DNA of 64,000 nucleotides from Brachybacterium sp. EE-P12 (GCF_003711805.1 NZ_QXCP01000004.1:923196-987195); one strand, 5' to 3'; shown: positions 26,385 through 35,113, counted from the stretch's first letter. Program-made: numbers and translations. The notes: generated by a model from the sequence alone, not told the origin.

Positions 26385-27205
26385 CGGCTCCCGAGGCACC
26401 CGCCCCGCGGGCCGTCGGCCCCGCCGCCCCTCCATGGCCTGTGGTGCTCGTCCACGGCACTCGCACCTCGCACAGCCAGTGGGACCTGCAGACCCCCTCG
26501 CTCCGCGCCGCGGGCCATCCAGTCATCACCCCGGACCTGCCCGGGCACGGCACGGACCGCGGTGCGCCTTTCACCCTCGAGGCGGCCGAGGCCGTGATCG
26601 AGGACGCGGTGCAGGCCGCGCACGCCGCGACCGGCCTGCCCGTCCACCTCGTCGGCAGCTCGCTCGGCGGGATGCTCGCGATCCACTCCGCGGCACGGCT
26701 GAGCACACCACCCCGGCCCGTGCTCGGCTCCGTGATCGCCTGCGGCGCCGCGGTCCAGCCCACCCCGGGCGCCGCCCGGCTCTACGCCCGCCTCATGACG
26801 GCCGGGGACCTCCTGCCCTCGATGCACAGCGGGACCGCGGCCTTCCCGTTCACCTGGCTGCTCGGCCCCGTCGGAGCCCGCGCCTATCTGCGCGGCGGCA
26901 GGGCGGACCGGGACGTCGTCGCCCCCGCCTTCGCCGCAGTCGCGTCGCTGGACCTGCGCTCGGAGCTGGCCCGCATCCCGGTGCCGGTCACCTTCCTCCA
27001 CGGCCGCGGGGACCAGCTGCGCCTCCACGAGCGCTCCTTCGCCGCGGCCGCCCCGCACGGCCGGCTCGAGCTGCTGTCCTACGGGAACCACATGGTGAAC
27101 CTCGTGCGCCCCGAGCGCTTCACCGCGGACCTGCTGCGCGTCCTCGCCCGCGCGGAGACGACCTCTCCGGGACCGGTCACAGCCCCAGCACGGCACGGGC
27201 GATGA
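26381..27205 (+). CDS. alpha/beta hydrolase, copy 2
   Basis: The 274-residue paralogue of the preceding gene has VVLVHGTRTSHSQW, VITPDLPGHGTDRG, nucleophile elbow GSSLGGML, an acid in GRGDQL and a histidine in YGNHMVNL. It carries a ~20-residue Ala/Pro-rich N-terminal extension. Start-stop overlap implies translational coupling, so the pair may work on related substrates. Its 3' end overlaps the 3' end of mgtE by 29 bases. Confidence 0.9.
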   Translation: MTAPEAPAPRAVGPAAPPWPVVLVHGTRTSHSQWDLQTPSLRAAGHPVITPDLPGHGTDRGAPFTLEAAEAVIEDAVQAAHAATGLPVHLVGSSLGGMLAIHSAARLSTPPRPVLGSVIACGAAVQPTPGAARLYARLMTAGDLLPSMHSGTAAFPFTWLLGPVGARAYLRGGRADRDVVAPAFAAVASLDLRSELARIPVPVTFLHGRGDQLRLHERSFAAAAPHGRLELLSYGNHMVNLVRPERFTADLLRVLARAETTSPGPVTAPARHGR

Positions 27206-28538
27206 GGAAGTAGACCACCAGGCCCGTCGCGTCGACGAAGGTCGAGATGAACGGGTTGGAGAACACGGCCGGATCCACCTTCACCGCCCGCGCGATCAGC
27301 GGCATGATCCCTCCGATCGCCGCGGCGACGGCGCAGATGCCCACGAGCGTCAGGCCGATCACCGCACCGATCCGCGGCTCGTAGACGAGGCCGGCGATCC
27401 CGGCGCCGAGCACGCCCAGCAGCAGTCCCATGAGCAGGCCCACCCGCAGCTCGCGCGCGAGCACCCGCAGCACATCCCGCGGGCCCACGTCCCCGAGGGC
27501 GAGCGCGCGGGTGACCGTGGTCGCCGCCTGGTTGCCGGTGTTCCCACCGGTGCCGATCAGCAGCGGCACGAACAGGGCCAGCACGGTGACCTGCTCGAGC
27601 GTCGCCTCGAAGGCGTCGAGCACCTGCACGGTGAGGGTCGCGCCCACCGCCAGCACCAGCAGCCACACGATGCGCGAGCGGACGATGGTCCGCACCGGCG
27701 TGCCCAGGTAGGGGCGGCGCAGCGGCTCCGTGCCGCCCTGGCGCGCAGAGTCCTCGTCCTGCTCGCGCTCGAGGATCCGGGCAGCGTCGTCCAGGGTGAG
27801 GATCCCGACCAGCCGCTCCTCGGCGTCCACGACCGGCAGCGCCGACAGACGCAGCTCCGAGCAGCGCCGGGCGGCGAGCTCGGCGGTCTCGGTCGCCGAC
27901 ACGCTGTGCGGATCCACCATCACCTCGGCGATGTCCTGCTGCGGCGCGGCGCGCAGCACGTCGCGCAGGCTGATCACCCCCACCAGCTTCCGGGTGCCGT
28001 CCAGCACCGGGATCGTGTAGACCGTCTCGGCGTCGTCCAGGCGCGCCCGCACCCGCTCGAGGGTCTCGCCGGCGGTGTCACCGGGGTGGGCGGCGACGAA
28101 GGCCGGGCTCATGCGGCGCCCGACGGAATCCTGCGGATACCCGAGCACCGTCGCGGTCACGGCCCGCTCGTGCTCGGGCAGCCCGCGCAGCAGGCGGGTG
28201 GCGAGCCCGGCCGGGAGCTCGTCCAGCAGCCACACCCGGTCGTCGGGCTCGAGCGCGGCGAACAATTCGGCCACCTCGCCGCTCTGGAGATCGTGCAGCA
28301 GCTCGTGCTGCAGGGCGGGATCCAGGCGCTCGAACACCTCGATCGCCTGGCCCTTGGGCAGCAGGCGGAACACCACTGCGCGCTCGCGGTCCTCGAGCCG
28401 TCCGCTGAGGTCGAGGATCTCGGAGAGATCGAGGGTGCCGAGCTGGCGGGCGAGCGAGACGAGGTCGTGGTCGGCGAGGGCCTCGCGGAGGGTCTGGTCG
28501 GTGACGTCGATCTGGACGGCGGGGGTCGTGAAGGTCAT
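27177..28538 (-). CDS. mgtE: magnesium transporter MgtE
   Basis: MgtE is a homodimeric magnesium channel gated by cytosolic magnesium. The 453 residues show an N-terminal helical superfamily domain (~20-130), a CBS-domain pair (~135-260, with VGVISLRDVLRAAP and VGILTLDDAARIL) and five transmembrane helices from ~285. These include the conserved PLLIGTGGNTGNQAATTVTRAL pore segment. It has a long leader with a small upstream ORF, suggesting magnesium-responsive control. Confidence 0.96.
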   Translation of the reverse strand: MTFTTPAVQIDVTDQTLREALADHDLVSLARQLGTLDLSEILDLSGRLEDRERAVVFRLLPKGQAIEVFERLDPALQHELLHDLQSGEVAELFAALEPDDRVWLLDELPAGLATRLLRGLPEHERAVTATVLGYPQDSVGRRMSPAFVAAHPGDTAGETLERVRARLDDAETVYTIPVLDGTRKLVGVISLRDVLRAAPQQDIAEVMVDPHSVSATETAELAARRCSELRLSALPVVDAEERLVGILTLDDAARILEREQDEDSARQGGTEPLRRPYLGTPVRTIVRSRIVWLLVLAVGATLTVQVLDAFEATLEQVTVLALFVPLLIGTGGNTGNQAATTVTRALALGDVGPRDVLRVLARELRVGLLMGLLLGVLGAGIAGLVYEPRIGAVIGLTLVGICAVAAAIGGIMPLIARAVKVDPAVFSNPFISTFVDATGLVVYFLIARAVLGL

Positions 28539-28606
28539 GGGACGCTCGTTCCTGGGCAGGCCGCGGCGCCTTGTCGAGACCGCCCGCGCACCCGTCGCGA
28601 GTCGTC

Positions 28607-28630
28607 ACGGCTCATCCGGGGATGAGCCGT
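28607..28630 (-). promoter_or_regulatory. leader hairpin upstream of mgtE
   Basis: ACGGCTCATC and GATGAGCCGT form a perfect 10-base-pair stem with a 4-base loop, about 70 bases before the mgtE ATG. There is no T-run, so it is a candidate regulatory element rather than a proven attenuator. Confidence 0.5.
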
Positions 28631-28741
28631 CAGGACCGGGCGGCGGGGTGGGCTGGAGTCGTCGGCGGGGCCGGGCGGCGGGTGGGGCCGTGGGTCAGCC
28701 GGATGCCGCGTCATGGCGCGGCCCGCCGTGCCAGGGTGCGC

Positions 28742-28810
28742 TCAGGCGCGGGGCGCGGCGGAGCACCGAGAGAGGGCGTCCGGCGTGGGTGTGGGACTGC
28801 CACTGTCCAT
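28742..28810 (-). CDS. putative 22-aa leader peptide upstream of mgtE
   Basis: An ATG preceded at 6 bases by the strong Shine-Dalgarno AGGTGAG opens a 22-codon frame starting MDSGSPTPTPD and ending in TGA, about 200 bases before mgtE. Its acidic, proline-rich start resembles the idea behind enterobacterial MgtL, a leader peptide that couples translation efficiency to magnesium transporter expression. It also uses codons rare in this genome (AGT, ACA, TCT). The AGGTGAG could instead be part of an M-box-like aptamer, but I cannot match the full M-box fold. Confidence 0.45.
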   Translation of the reverse strand: MDSGSPTPTPDALSRCSAAPRA

Positions 28811-28971
28811 GGGACGCTCACCTCGCTCTCGTCTGCTCCGCAGGCGGCCGGCTCGGGGCGGCCGGGCGCGCTGACAGCACCCTATCCCCGCTCCGCGCGC
28901 GCGGCCAGCAGGGCGCGTCGGCAGTGTGCCCCGCCCCACGGGGGAGAGGCGCCGGGGACGGGACGAGGATC

Positions 28972-28977
28972 TAGGCT
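28972..28977 (+). promoter_or_regulatory. -10 element for LysR effector-domain gene, leaderless type
   Basis: TAGGCT lies 6 bases before the ATG at 28984. Confidence 0.6.
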
Positions 28978-28983
28978 GGGGCC

Positions 28984-29586
28984 ATGCATCCCACCACGCT
29001 CCGCGTCGGCTTCGTGCCCGGCGTCGAACCGGATCGCTTCCTGCGCCGCTGGAAGTCCGGCCGCCGCGCGGCCTGGCTCGAGCTCGTCCCCGTGCCGCTC
29101 TCCCGGCAGGCGGAGGCGCTCGCCGAGGGCGAGGTCGACATGTGCTTCGTCAGGCTCCCGCTGCCGGCCGACGCACGGGAGCAGCTGCACCTGGTGGCGC
29201 TGTGGGAGGAGCGGGCGTGCGTGGTCGTCGGCGACGAGAACCTGCTGAGCCTGCACGAGGACATCGTCGAGGCGGATCTGGCGGGGGAGACCGAGATCCC
29301 CGGGACCCACCTCGACGACGCCGCGGAGCGGATCGCCGTCGCCGCGACCGGCGTGGGCTTCACCCGCGTGCCGCTCTCCCTCGCCCGCCTGCACCACCGC
29401 AAGGACGCCGTCTCCCTGCCGCTGCGCGACGGCGAGCCCACCCGCATCGCGCTCGCCTGGCCGCGCGCGGCCGATGACGAGATCCGCCAGGAGTTCGTCG
29501 GCGTCGTCCGCGGCCGCACCGCCCGCTCGAGCCGCTCAGCCCCGCTCCGGCACCGCATCCAGACCCCGATCGAAGGAGAACCATGA
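28984..29586 (+). CDS. LysR-type substrate-binding domain protein without DNA-binding domain
   Basis: The 200-residue product starts [20 protein letters not shown]. It continues with [14 protein letters not shown] and [14 protein letters not shown], the two-lobed periplasmic-binding-like fold used as the effector domain of LysR regulators. The winged helix-turn-helix that normally fills the first ~60 residues is absent, so this is not a classical regulator. It may sequester a ligand or modulate another protein. The stop overlaps the luxS start (ATGA), tying the two genes together. Confidence 0.78.
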   Translation: MHPTTLRVGFVPGVEPDRFLRRWKSGRRAAWLELVPVPLSRQAEALAEGEVDMCFVRLPLPADAREQLHLVALWEERACVVVGDENLLSLHEDIVEADLAGETEIPGTHLDDAAERIAVAATGVGFTRVPLSLARLHHRKDAVSLPLRDGEPTRIALAWPRAADDEIRQEFVGVVRGRTARSSRSAPLRHRIQTPIEGEP

Positions 29587-30056
29587 CCGAGCAGCCCCGT
29601 ATGAACGTCGAGAGCTTCAACCTCGACCACCGCACCGTCGCCGCCCCCTATCTGCGGACCGCCGACCGCAAGGAGCTGCCCGGCGGCGACGTGCTGACGA
29701 AGTTCGACGTGCGTTTCGCCCAGCCGAACGTCGAGCACCTCGACTCCGAGGCGGTCCACTCCCTCGAGCACATGATGGCCGAGCACATGCGCAACCACTC
29801 CGGCGACGTCATCGACGTCTCCCCGATGGGCTGCCGCACCGGCTTCTACGTGCTGCTGGTGGGCGATCACGACGTCGAGGGCTTCGCCCCGGTCCTCGAG
29901 GCGACGCTGCGGGACCTGGTCGCCGCCGACGAGGTCCCCGCCGCGAACGAGGTCCAGTGCGGCTGGGGAGCCCACCACACCCTCGAGGGCGCGCAGTCCG
30001 CGGCCCGTGCCTTCCTCGAGCGGCGCGAGGAGTGGGGCACCGTCACCGCCGCCTGA
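29583..30056 (+). CDS. luxS: S-ribosylhomocysteine lyase
   Basis: LuxS splits S-ribosylhomocysteine into homocysteine and DPD, the precursor of autoinducer-2, as part of the activated methyl cycle. The 157-residue protein has the metal site HSLEH (His59, Glu62, His63) and Cys126 in QCGWGAHHT, plus the catalytic cysteine in MGCRTGFYV (Cys84). Length and motifs are those of an active enzyme. It is translationally coupled to the LysR effector-domain gene. No mtnN/pfs gene is nearby. Confidence 0.97.
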   Translation: MTEQPRMNVESFNLDHRTVAAPYLRTADRKELPGGDVLTKFDVRFAQPNVEHLDSEAVHSLEHMMAEHMRNHSGDVIDVSPMGCRTGFYVLLVGDHDVEGFAPVLEATLRDLVAADEVPAANEVQCGWGAHHTLEGAQSAARAFLERREEWGTVTAA

Positions 30057-30086
30057 TCGCGGCGGTGCTCCTGAGCGGGGCACGGC

Positions 30087-32225
30087 TCAGCGCCCCGCGA
30101 TCCCCTCACGCACCGCGGCGAGCAGCCGCGCGGTGCGCGGATCGGTCGCGATCTCGTCCAGGCCGACGGGACGGCCCCTGGGGTCGGCGAGCGGGATCCG
30201 CCAGTTGGGGTACTCCTCGTCGGTGCCCGGCTGGTTCTGGATGCGCCGCTCGCCCACGCAGTCCACGAGCGAGACCCCGAGCAGCATCGACGGGGTGCGG
30301 GCCAGGTGCCGGTGCAGAGCGATCACCGTCTCCTCGACGTCCTCGACGTCCTCGACGGGCCCCGGCGGGAGCAGGCCCTCGGCCCGCAGCACGTCCAGCA
30401 CCTCCTCGCGCCCCGCGGCATCGGCGGCGAGCTCCTCGGCCAGGGGCCGCTCCAGCAGCCCCAGCTCGTGGCGCAGGGTGACGTGGTCGCCGGCGAGATA
30501 GCCGGCCGTCGGCGGGAGGTCGTGGGTGTTCACCGAGGCCATGCACAGGGTGCGGTAGTCCTCGGCACGCAGCGGGCGGCCCTGCGCGTCGTACTCGAAC
30601 CACAGGATCGAGGTGCCCAGGATCCCGCGGTCCACGAGCACCTCCCGCACCCATGGCTCGAAGGTGCCGAGGTCCTCGCCGACCACGAGGGTGCCCGAGC
30701 GCTGCGCCTCCAGGGCGAGGATCCCGATCATCGCCTCGTGGTCGTAGGAGACGTAGGCGCCGTCGGCCGCCTCGTGCCCCTCGGGGATCCACCACAGCCG
30801 GAACAGCCCCAGCACGTGGTCGATGCGCAGCGCCCCCGCATGCCGCATGAGGGTGCGCAGCATGTCCCGCCAGGGACGGTAGGAGGCCTCGCGCAGGTGC
30901 TCGGGGTGCCAGGGAGGCTGCGACCAGTTCTGGCCCTGCTGGTTGTACTGATCGGCGGGGGCGCCGACGGTCGCGCCGCGCGCGAGCACGTCCTGCAGCG
31001 CCCAGGAGTCCGCGCCCACCTGCTCGACGCCCACGGCGAGGTCGTGCATGATCCCGATCCGCATCCCGGCCTCGCGCGCCGCGGCCTGGGCGGCGGCCAT
31101 CTGCTCGTCCAGCCACCACTGCACCCGCACGTGGAACTCGATCCGGTCGGCGAGCTCGGTGCGCGCCCTGGTGAGGACATCCTCGTCCAGGTGCTGCAGC
31201 TGCACCTCGTCCGGTGTGCCGCGCACGGATCCCGCGATCGCGGACCACAGCGCGAAGTCCTCGAGCCCCTGCCCCTCCCGGGCGCGGTAGGCGTCCAGCA
31301 GCGCCTGCCGACCCGCTGTGAGGGGCACCGCGAACAGCTCCTCGAGGGCGGCGAGCTTCGCGTTCAGCACCTCGTCGCGCACGAGCCGGTCCCCGCGCGT
31401 GTTGCGCTCCGCGACGGTGCCCCGCAGCAGGTCAACCTTCTGGCGGGCGAAGTCGGTGAGGGAGCGGTACTCGGGCACGTCCTCGATCCGCAGGTACAGC
31501 GCGGCGGTGAACCGCCGGGTGACCGGCAGGTACGGCGAGGGCTCGACCGGCGGCGTCGGAGAGGAGGCGTGCAGGGGGTTGACCAGCAGGAAGTCAGCGC
31601 CGTGCCGAGCTGCGGTGATGGCGGCGAGGTCGCGCATGTCGGCGAGGTCGCCGATGCCCCAGGAGCGCTCCGAGCGGACCGAGTACAGCTGCGCCTGCAC
31701 CCCGAAGGCGCGCCGAGCCGCGTACTGCTCGTGCACGGTCAGCCGGGCGGGGGTGACCACGAGGTCCGCCTCGGCGGGGCCGGCCCCGGTCTCGGCGACC
31801 AGGCGGTGCCAGCCCAGCGGCAGCCCCTCGGGAAGCTCGAAGCGGGCGCGCCCGCGCAGGACGCCGTCGAGGTCGAAGGGCGGGGTGTTGTCCTCGCCCT
31901 GGACGAGGTCGACCCGCCCGCCCTCCTCGAGCAGGACGTGCACGGTGACCGGGGTGCCGTGGTCGACGTGCACGGGGACGCTCGCGCTGCGGTCCTCGCG
32001 CATCACCGTCACCGGCGGCAGGGTGCGCTCCCACGGTGCGCGCTCCCTGCGCGCACGGGCGGCGGCGATGTCCTCGTCGGCGGCCACCGTGGTGCCCAGC
32101 GCGGCGAGGATCGCGTGCAGGGTCGTGTCGGCGACGTCCTTCTCGGCGCCGTCCCACCCCCAGTACCGGGTGCTGACGCCGAGGTCGTGGGCGAGATCTC
32201 GCAGCGCTGAGGAATCGGGGGCCAT
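30087..32225 (-). CDS. malQ: 4-alpha-glucanotransferase (amylomaltase)
   Basis: MalQ (GH77) transfers alpha-1,4-glucan chains in maltodextrin and glycogen metabolism. The 712-residue product has an actinobacterial N-terminal extension of ~150 residues before the barrel. Family motifs include SYLPVTRRF, ALRIDHVLGLFRLWWIPEG (~residues 460-478), VGEDLGTFEPWV and NTHDLPPTAGYLAG (~565-578). The ATG at 32225 is supported by TACCAT 6 bases upstream. It stands alone between convergent luxS and the mannosyltransferase. Confidence 0.96.
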   Translation of the reverse strand: MAPDSSALRDLAHDLGVSTRYWGWDGAEKDVADTTLHAILAALGTTVAADEDIAAARARRERAPWERTLPPVTVMREDRSASVPVHVDHGTPVTVHVLLEEGGRVDLVQGEDNTPPFDLDGVLRGRARFELPEGLPLGWHRLVAETGAGPAEADLVVTPARLTVHEQYAARRAFGVQAQLYSVRSERSWGIGDLADMRDLAAITAARHGADFLLVNPLHASSPTPPVEPSPYLPVTRRFTAALYLRIEDVPEYRSLTDFARQKVDLLRGTVAERNTRGDRLVRDEVLNAKLAALEELFAVPLTAGRQALLDAYRAREGQGLEDFALWSAIAGSVRGTPDEVQLQHLDEDVLTRARTELADRIEFHVRVQWWLDEQMAAAQAAAREAGMRIGIMHDLAVGVEQVGADSWALQDVLARGATVGAPADQYNQQGQNWSQPPWHPEHLREASYRPWRDMLRTLMRHAGALRIDHVLGLFRLWWIPEGHEAADGAYVSYDHEAMIGILALEAQRSGTLVVGEDLGTFEPWVREVLVDRGILGTSILWFEYDAQGRPLRAEDYRTLCMASVNTHDLPPTAGYLAGDHVTLRHELGLLERPLAEELAADAAGREEVLDVLRAEGLLPPGPVEDVEDVEETVIALHRHLARTPSMLLGVSLVDCVGERRIQNQPGTDEEYPNWRIPLADPRGRPVGLDEIATDPRTARLLAAVREGIAGR

Positions 32226-32231
32226 GGCGTC

Positions 32232-32237
32232 ATGGTA
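32232..32237 (-). promoter_or_regulatory. -10 element for malQ, leaderless type
   Basis: TACCAT on the minus strand lies 6 bases before the ATG at 32225. Confidence 0.55.
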
Positions 32238-32339
32238 GCGGCGGGGATGCGGCGCCTCGCACCGGCGCCGGAACGCTGTCACGAAGAGCCGCCGCCGGCC
32301 GTCCACGAACGGGCGCGCGCCGCGTGTCCTGCTCCGGAC

Positions 32340-33950
32340 TCAGGTCCAGGACGGCAGCCACATCCGGTACTCCCACTGGTCCACGTCCAGCACCTGCCCG
32401 GTCCACACCGGCCAGAAGAACGCCGAGACCATCACGATGAGCACGAGCAGGGAGCCGACGAACAGCCCGCCCGCGAGCCGCCGCTCCCGCTCGGCGTCCG
32501 GCGCGCCGATCACGAGGCTGAGCACGTAGGTCAGGCACAGGATCAGCCAGGGCTCGAAGGCGATCGCGTAGAAGGTGAAGATCGTCCGGTCGGTGTACAT
32601 CAGCCAGGGCAGGTAGCCGCCGACCAGTCCCGACAGCGCAGCCCAGGCCCGCCCGTCGCGATGCACGATCCCGAGCACCACGGTCACCAGGATCGCCGCG
32701 GTCCCGAGCCACCAGATCAGCGGATTGCCGACGTCGAGGATGTGCGCACCGCACTTGGCGACCTCGCAGCCGTTCTCGCCGTGGTCGTAGGAGCGGTAGT
32801 AGAAGTTCGTCGGCCGCAGCTGCAGCAGCCAGCCGGCCGGATGCGCCGCGTAGGGATGCTCGGAGTCCAGGCCGACGTGGAACTCGTAGGCCTGGCGGTG
32901 GTACAGCCACAGCGAGATCAGCGAGTCGATCGGTCCGAACCCGGTCGCGACGCCCTCGTCGGCCGCGAGATTTCGGTTGTAGCCGATGGAGGAGGCGAAC
33001 CAGCCCGCCCAGGAGGCGAGATAGGTGAGCAGCGCCGTGCCGACCACCGCGAAGAAGGCCGGGACCGCGTCGAGCACGAAGCCGCCGAGCAGCCAGCGGC
33101 GCTGGGCGACGGTGCGCCGCGCCCACCAGTCCCACAGCACGGTCATGATCCCGAAGACGGCCACGAAGTACAGCCCGGACCACTTCACCGCGCACGCCAT
33201 CCCCAGCAGCACTCCGGCGAGCAGCCGCCAGGGGCGCAGACCGCCGCTCACCCCCAGCGGCGGCGGCGTCTCGGCGGCCAGGTGCATGCGCGCGGCGGCG
33301 AGGGCGAGACGCTCCCGGAACCGATCACGGTCCACGAGCAGCGCGCCGAAGGCCGCGAGCGCGAACACCATCAGGAACGGGTCCAGCAGGCTCGTGCGCG
33401 CATGGACCAGCGCCATCCCGTCGACCGAGAACAGGAGCCCCGCGATGAGCCCGGCGGTGGTGGAGCGCAACAGGCGCCGCGCGATGAAGGTCAGCATCAG
33501 CACCGCCGCCGAGCCCAGCACGGCTGAGGAGACGCGCCATCCCCAGTGGCTGTCCGCGCCCAGCAGCAGCGTGCCGGCTCCGATCAGCCACTTCCCCAGC
33601 GGCGGATGCACCACGTAGGAGCCGGTCTCCTCGTAGGAGTCCACGTCCCCGGCCTCGAAGGCGGCATCGGGCTCCTCCGGCCAGTCCATCTCCACGCCCG
33701 TCTGCGTGAGCGTGTAGCCGTCCTTGACGTAGTAGGTCTCGTCGAAGATCAGCTCGCCGATGGAGCCCAGCCCCCACAGCCGCAGCACGAGCGCGAGCCC
33801 GAACACGGCCATCGCCCCCGCCCAGGCGATCCGCGAGACGGGCAGGTCGAAGGTGCGCAGGCGACGACGGTAGGAGGCCAGCAGCGCGTCCGGCTCGTCC
33901 TCGACGGGGGAGCGGTGAGGGGCCTCCGTCTCGGTCTCCTGGCTGCGCAC
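32340..33950 (-). CDS. dolichyl-phosphate-mannose--protein mannosyltransferase (GT39)
   Basis: This multi-pass membrane enzyme transfers mannose from polyprenyl-phosphate-mannose to Ser/Thr of secreted proteins. The 536 residues show about ten membrane helices. The catalytic first loop has FDETYYVKDGY (Asp-Glu, ~residues 69-79) and the second conserved motif is VHPPLGKW (~113-120). A large outer loop around ~380 contains two cysteines. The start is GTG, supported by TAGCAT 6 bases upstream. It is divergent from rsmI, a conserved actinobacterial arrangement. Confidence 0.94.
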   Translation of the reverse strand: MRSQETETEAPHRSPVEDEPDALLASYRRRLRTFDLPVSRIAWAGAMAVFGLALVLRLWGLGSIGELIFDETYYVKDGYTLTQTGVEMDWPEEPDAAFEAGDVDSYEETGSYVVHPPLGKWLIGAGTLLLGADSHWGWRVSSAVLGSAAVLMLTFIARRLLRSTTAGLIAGLLFSVDGMALVHARTSLLDPFLMVFALAAFGALLVDRDRFRERLALAAARMHLAAETPPPLGVSGGLRPWRLLAGVLLGMACAVKWSGLYFVAVFGIMTVLWDWWARRTVAQRRWLLGGFVLDAVPAFFAVVGTALLTYLASWAGWFASSIGYNRNLAADEGVATGFGPIDSLISLWLYHRQAYEFHVGLDSEHPYAAHPAGWLLQLRPTNFYYRSYDHGENGCEVAKCGAHILDVGNPLIWWLGTAAILVTVVLGIVHRDGRAWAALSGLVGGYLPWLMYTDRTIFTFYAIAFEPWLILCLTYVLSLVIGAPDAERERRLAGGLFVGSLLVLIVMVSAFFWPVWTGQVLDVDQWEYRMWLPSWT

Positions 33951-33956
33951 CCGGTC

Positions 33957-33962
33957 ATGCTA
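33957..33962 (-). promoter_or_regulatory. -10 element for the mannosyltransferase gene, leaderless type
   Basis: TAGCAT on the minus strand lies 6 bases before the GTG at 33950. Confidence 0.55.
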
Positions 33963-34008
33963 GGTCATGGGCCGAACGTGCGCGGGGAGCCGGTGCGCGG
34001 GACGGCAC

Positions 34009-34014
34009 TAGCAT
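34009..34014 (+). promoter_or_regulatory. -10 element for rsmI, leaderless type
   Basis: TAGCAT lies 6 bases before the ATG at 34021. Confidence 0.6.
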
Positions 34015-34020
34015 GGCGGG

Positions 34021-34863
34021 ATGCTCGAACCCGGAGTCCTCACCCTCGCCGCCACCCCGATCGGGAACCCGCTGGACGCCTCGGTGCGTCTGGTGCGGGC
34101 CCTGGGCTCCGCGGACCTCATCGCCGCCGAGGACACCCGGCGCCTCCATCGGCTCCTGAGCGACCTCGAGATCACCTCCGACGCGAGGATCCTCTCCTAT
34201 CACGAGCACAACGAGGCCGAGCGGACCGCGACGCTCCTCGAGGCGGTCCGCGCCGGGCGGCGGGTCCTGCTGGTCACCGATGCGGGGATGCCCGTCGTCT
34301 CCGATCCCGGCTTCGAGGCGGTGCGCGCCGCGGCTGCGGAGGACCTCCCGGTCACGGTGATCCCGGGGCCGTCGGCGGTGCTCACCGCGCTCGCCGCCTC
34401 GGGCATCGCCCCGGACCGCTTCGCCTTCGAGGGCTTCCCGCCGCGCCGCGAGGGCCGCCGGGCGAGCACGCTCGCGCCTCTGGCCGAGGAGCGGCGCACG
34501 CTGGTGTTCTTCGAATCGCCGCGGCGCACCGCCGCGACGCTCGTCGCCATGGCGGAGGCCTTCGGACCGGCCCGACGGGCGGCCGTGGCGCGGGAGCTGA
34601 CCAAGACCCACGAGGAGATCCTGCGCGGCACCCTCGCCGAGCTCGCCGACTGGGCCGCGGGCACGGAGGTGCTGGGCGAGATCGTGATCGTGGTCGCCGG
34701 CGCCGACCCCGTCGCCGTCTCCGCCGAGGACCTCGTCGAGGACGTGCTGGGACGCGCCGCGGCGGGGGAGCGGCTCAAGGATGCGGCGAAGGAGGTCGCA
34801 CGTGGCCACGACAGCGTCAGCGCGCGGGAGCTCTACGATCTCGCCCTCGCCCGTCGGCGGTGA
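34021..34863 (+). CDS. rsmI: 16S rRNA (cytidine1402-2'-O)-methyltransferase
   Basis: RsmI methylates C1402 in the ribosomal decoding centre. The 280-residue product has the tetrapyrrole-methylase-like fold. Motifs are LAATPIGNPLDAS, IAAEDTRRLHRLL (~residues 36-48), LVTDAGMPVVSDPGF (~83-97) and VTVIPGPSAVLTALAASG, followed by VFFESPRRTAATL. The C-terminal RsmI helix-turn-helix extension is present (~240-280). A terminator separates it from convergent rpmF. Confidence 0.97.
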   Translation: MLEPGVLTLAATPIGNPLDASVRLVRALGSADLIAAEDTRRLHRLLSDLEITSDARILSYHEHNEAERTATLLEAVRAGRRVLLVTDAGMPVVSDPGFEAVRAAAAEDLPVTVIPGPSAVLTALAASGIAPDRFAFEGFPPRREGRRASTLAPLAEERRTLVFFESPRRTAATLVAMAEAFGPARRAAVARELTKTHEEILRGTLAELADWAAGTEVLGEIVIVVAGADPVAVSAEDLVEDVLGRAAAGERLKDAAKEVARGHDSVSARELYDLALARRR

Positions 34864-34870
34864 GAGCATG

Positions 34871-34909
34871 CGAGAACGCCCCCGGTACCAGGTGCCGGGG
34901 GCGTTCTCG
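34871..34909. terminator. bidirectional hairpin terminator between rsmI and rpmF
   Basis: A perfect 15-base-pair stem (CGAGAACGCCCCCGG arm) with a 9-base loop lies between the two convergent genes. Confidence 0.85.
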
Positions 34910-34942
34910 AGGGTCCTGCGAGCGGGCAGCGCCCGCGCGGGA

Positions 34943-35113
34943 TCAGTCCTCGATCTGGAGCAGGCCGCGCTGGTAGGCCTTCGCGAGCCGGCGCGGGACG
35001 TTGGCGGTGCGGCCGCGGACCGTCACCTGCACGAGGTCGGCGTTGTTCGCCTTCCACTGCGAGCGGCGGGAGTGCGTGCGCGCACGGGACATCTTGAACT
35101 TGGGCACTGCCAT
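34943..35113 (-). CDS. rpmF: 50S ribosomal protein L32, cysteine-free form
   Basis: The 56-residue frame starts [20 protein letters not shown], the conserved L32 N-terminus. It continues [21 protein letters not shown] and ends LLQIED. It has no cysteines, so this is the zinc-independent type, like RpmF of Mycobacterium tuberculosis. AAGGAGC precedes the ATG. It lies alone between rsmI and tatD, where metG is often found in related genomes. Confidence 0.95.
   Translation of the reverse strand: MAVPKFKMSRARTHSRRSQWKANNADLVQVTVRGRTANVPRRLAKAYQRGLLQIED

Larger units (their letters stand above)
28539..28983. other. 445-base region with the mgtE leader and the LysR-like promoter
   Basis: Most of this stretch is likely the ~330-base mgtE 5' leader (minus strand). 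It starts after TAGGGT near 28879-28884, carries a short ORF (28742-28810) and then a strong hairpin (28607-28630). The rightmost bases hold the promoter of the LysR-like gene. No larger gene is convincing. Confidence 0.55.
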
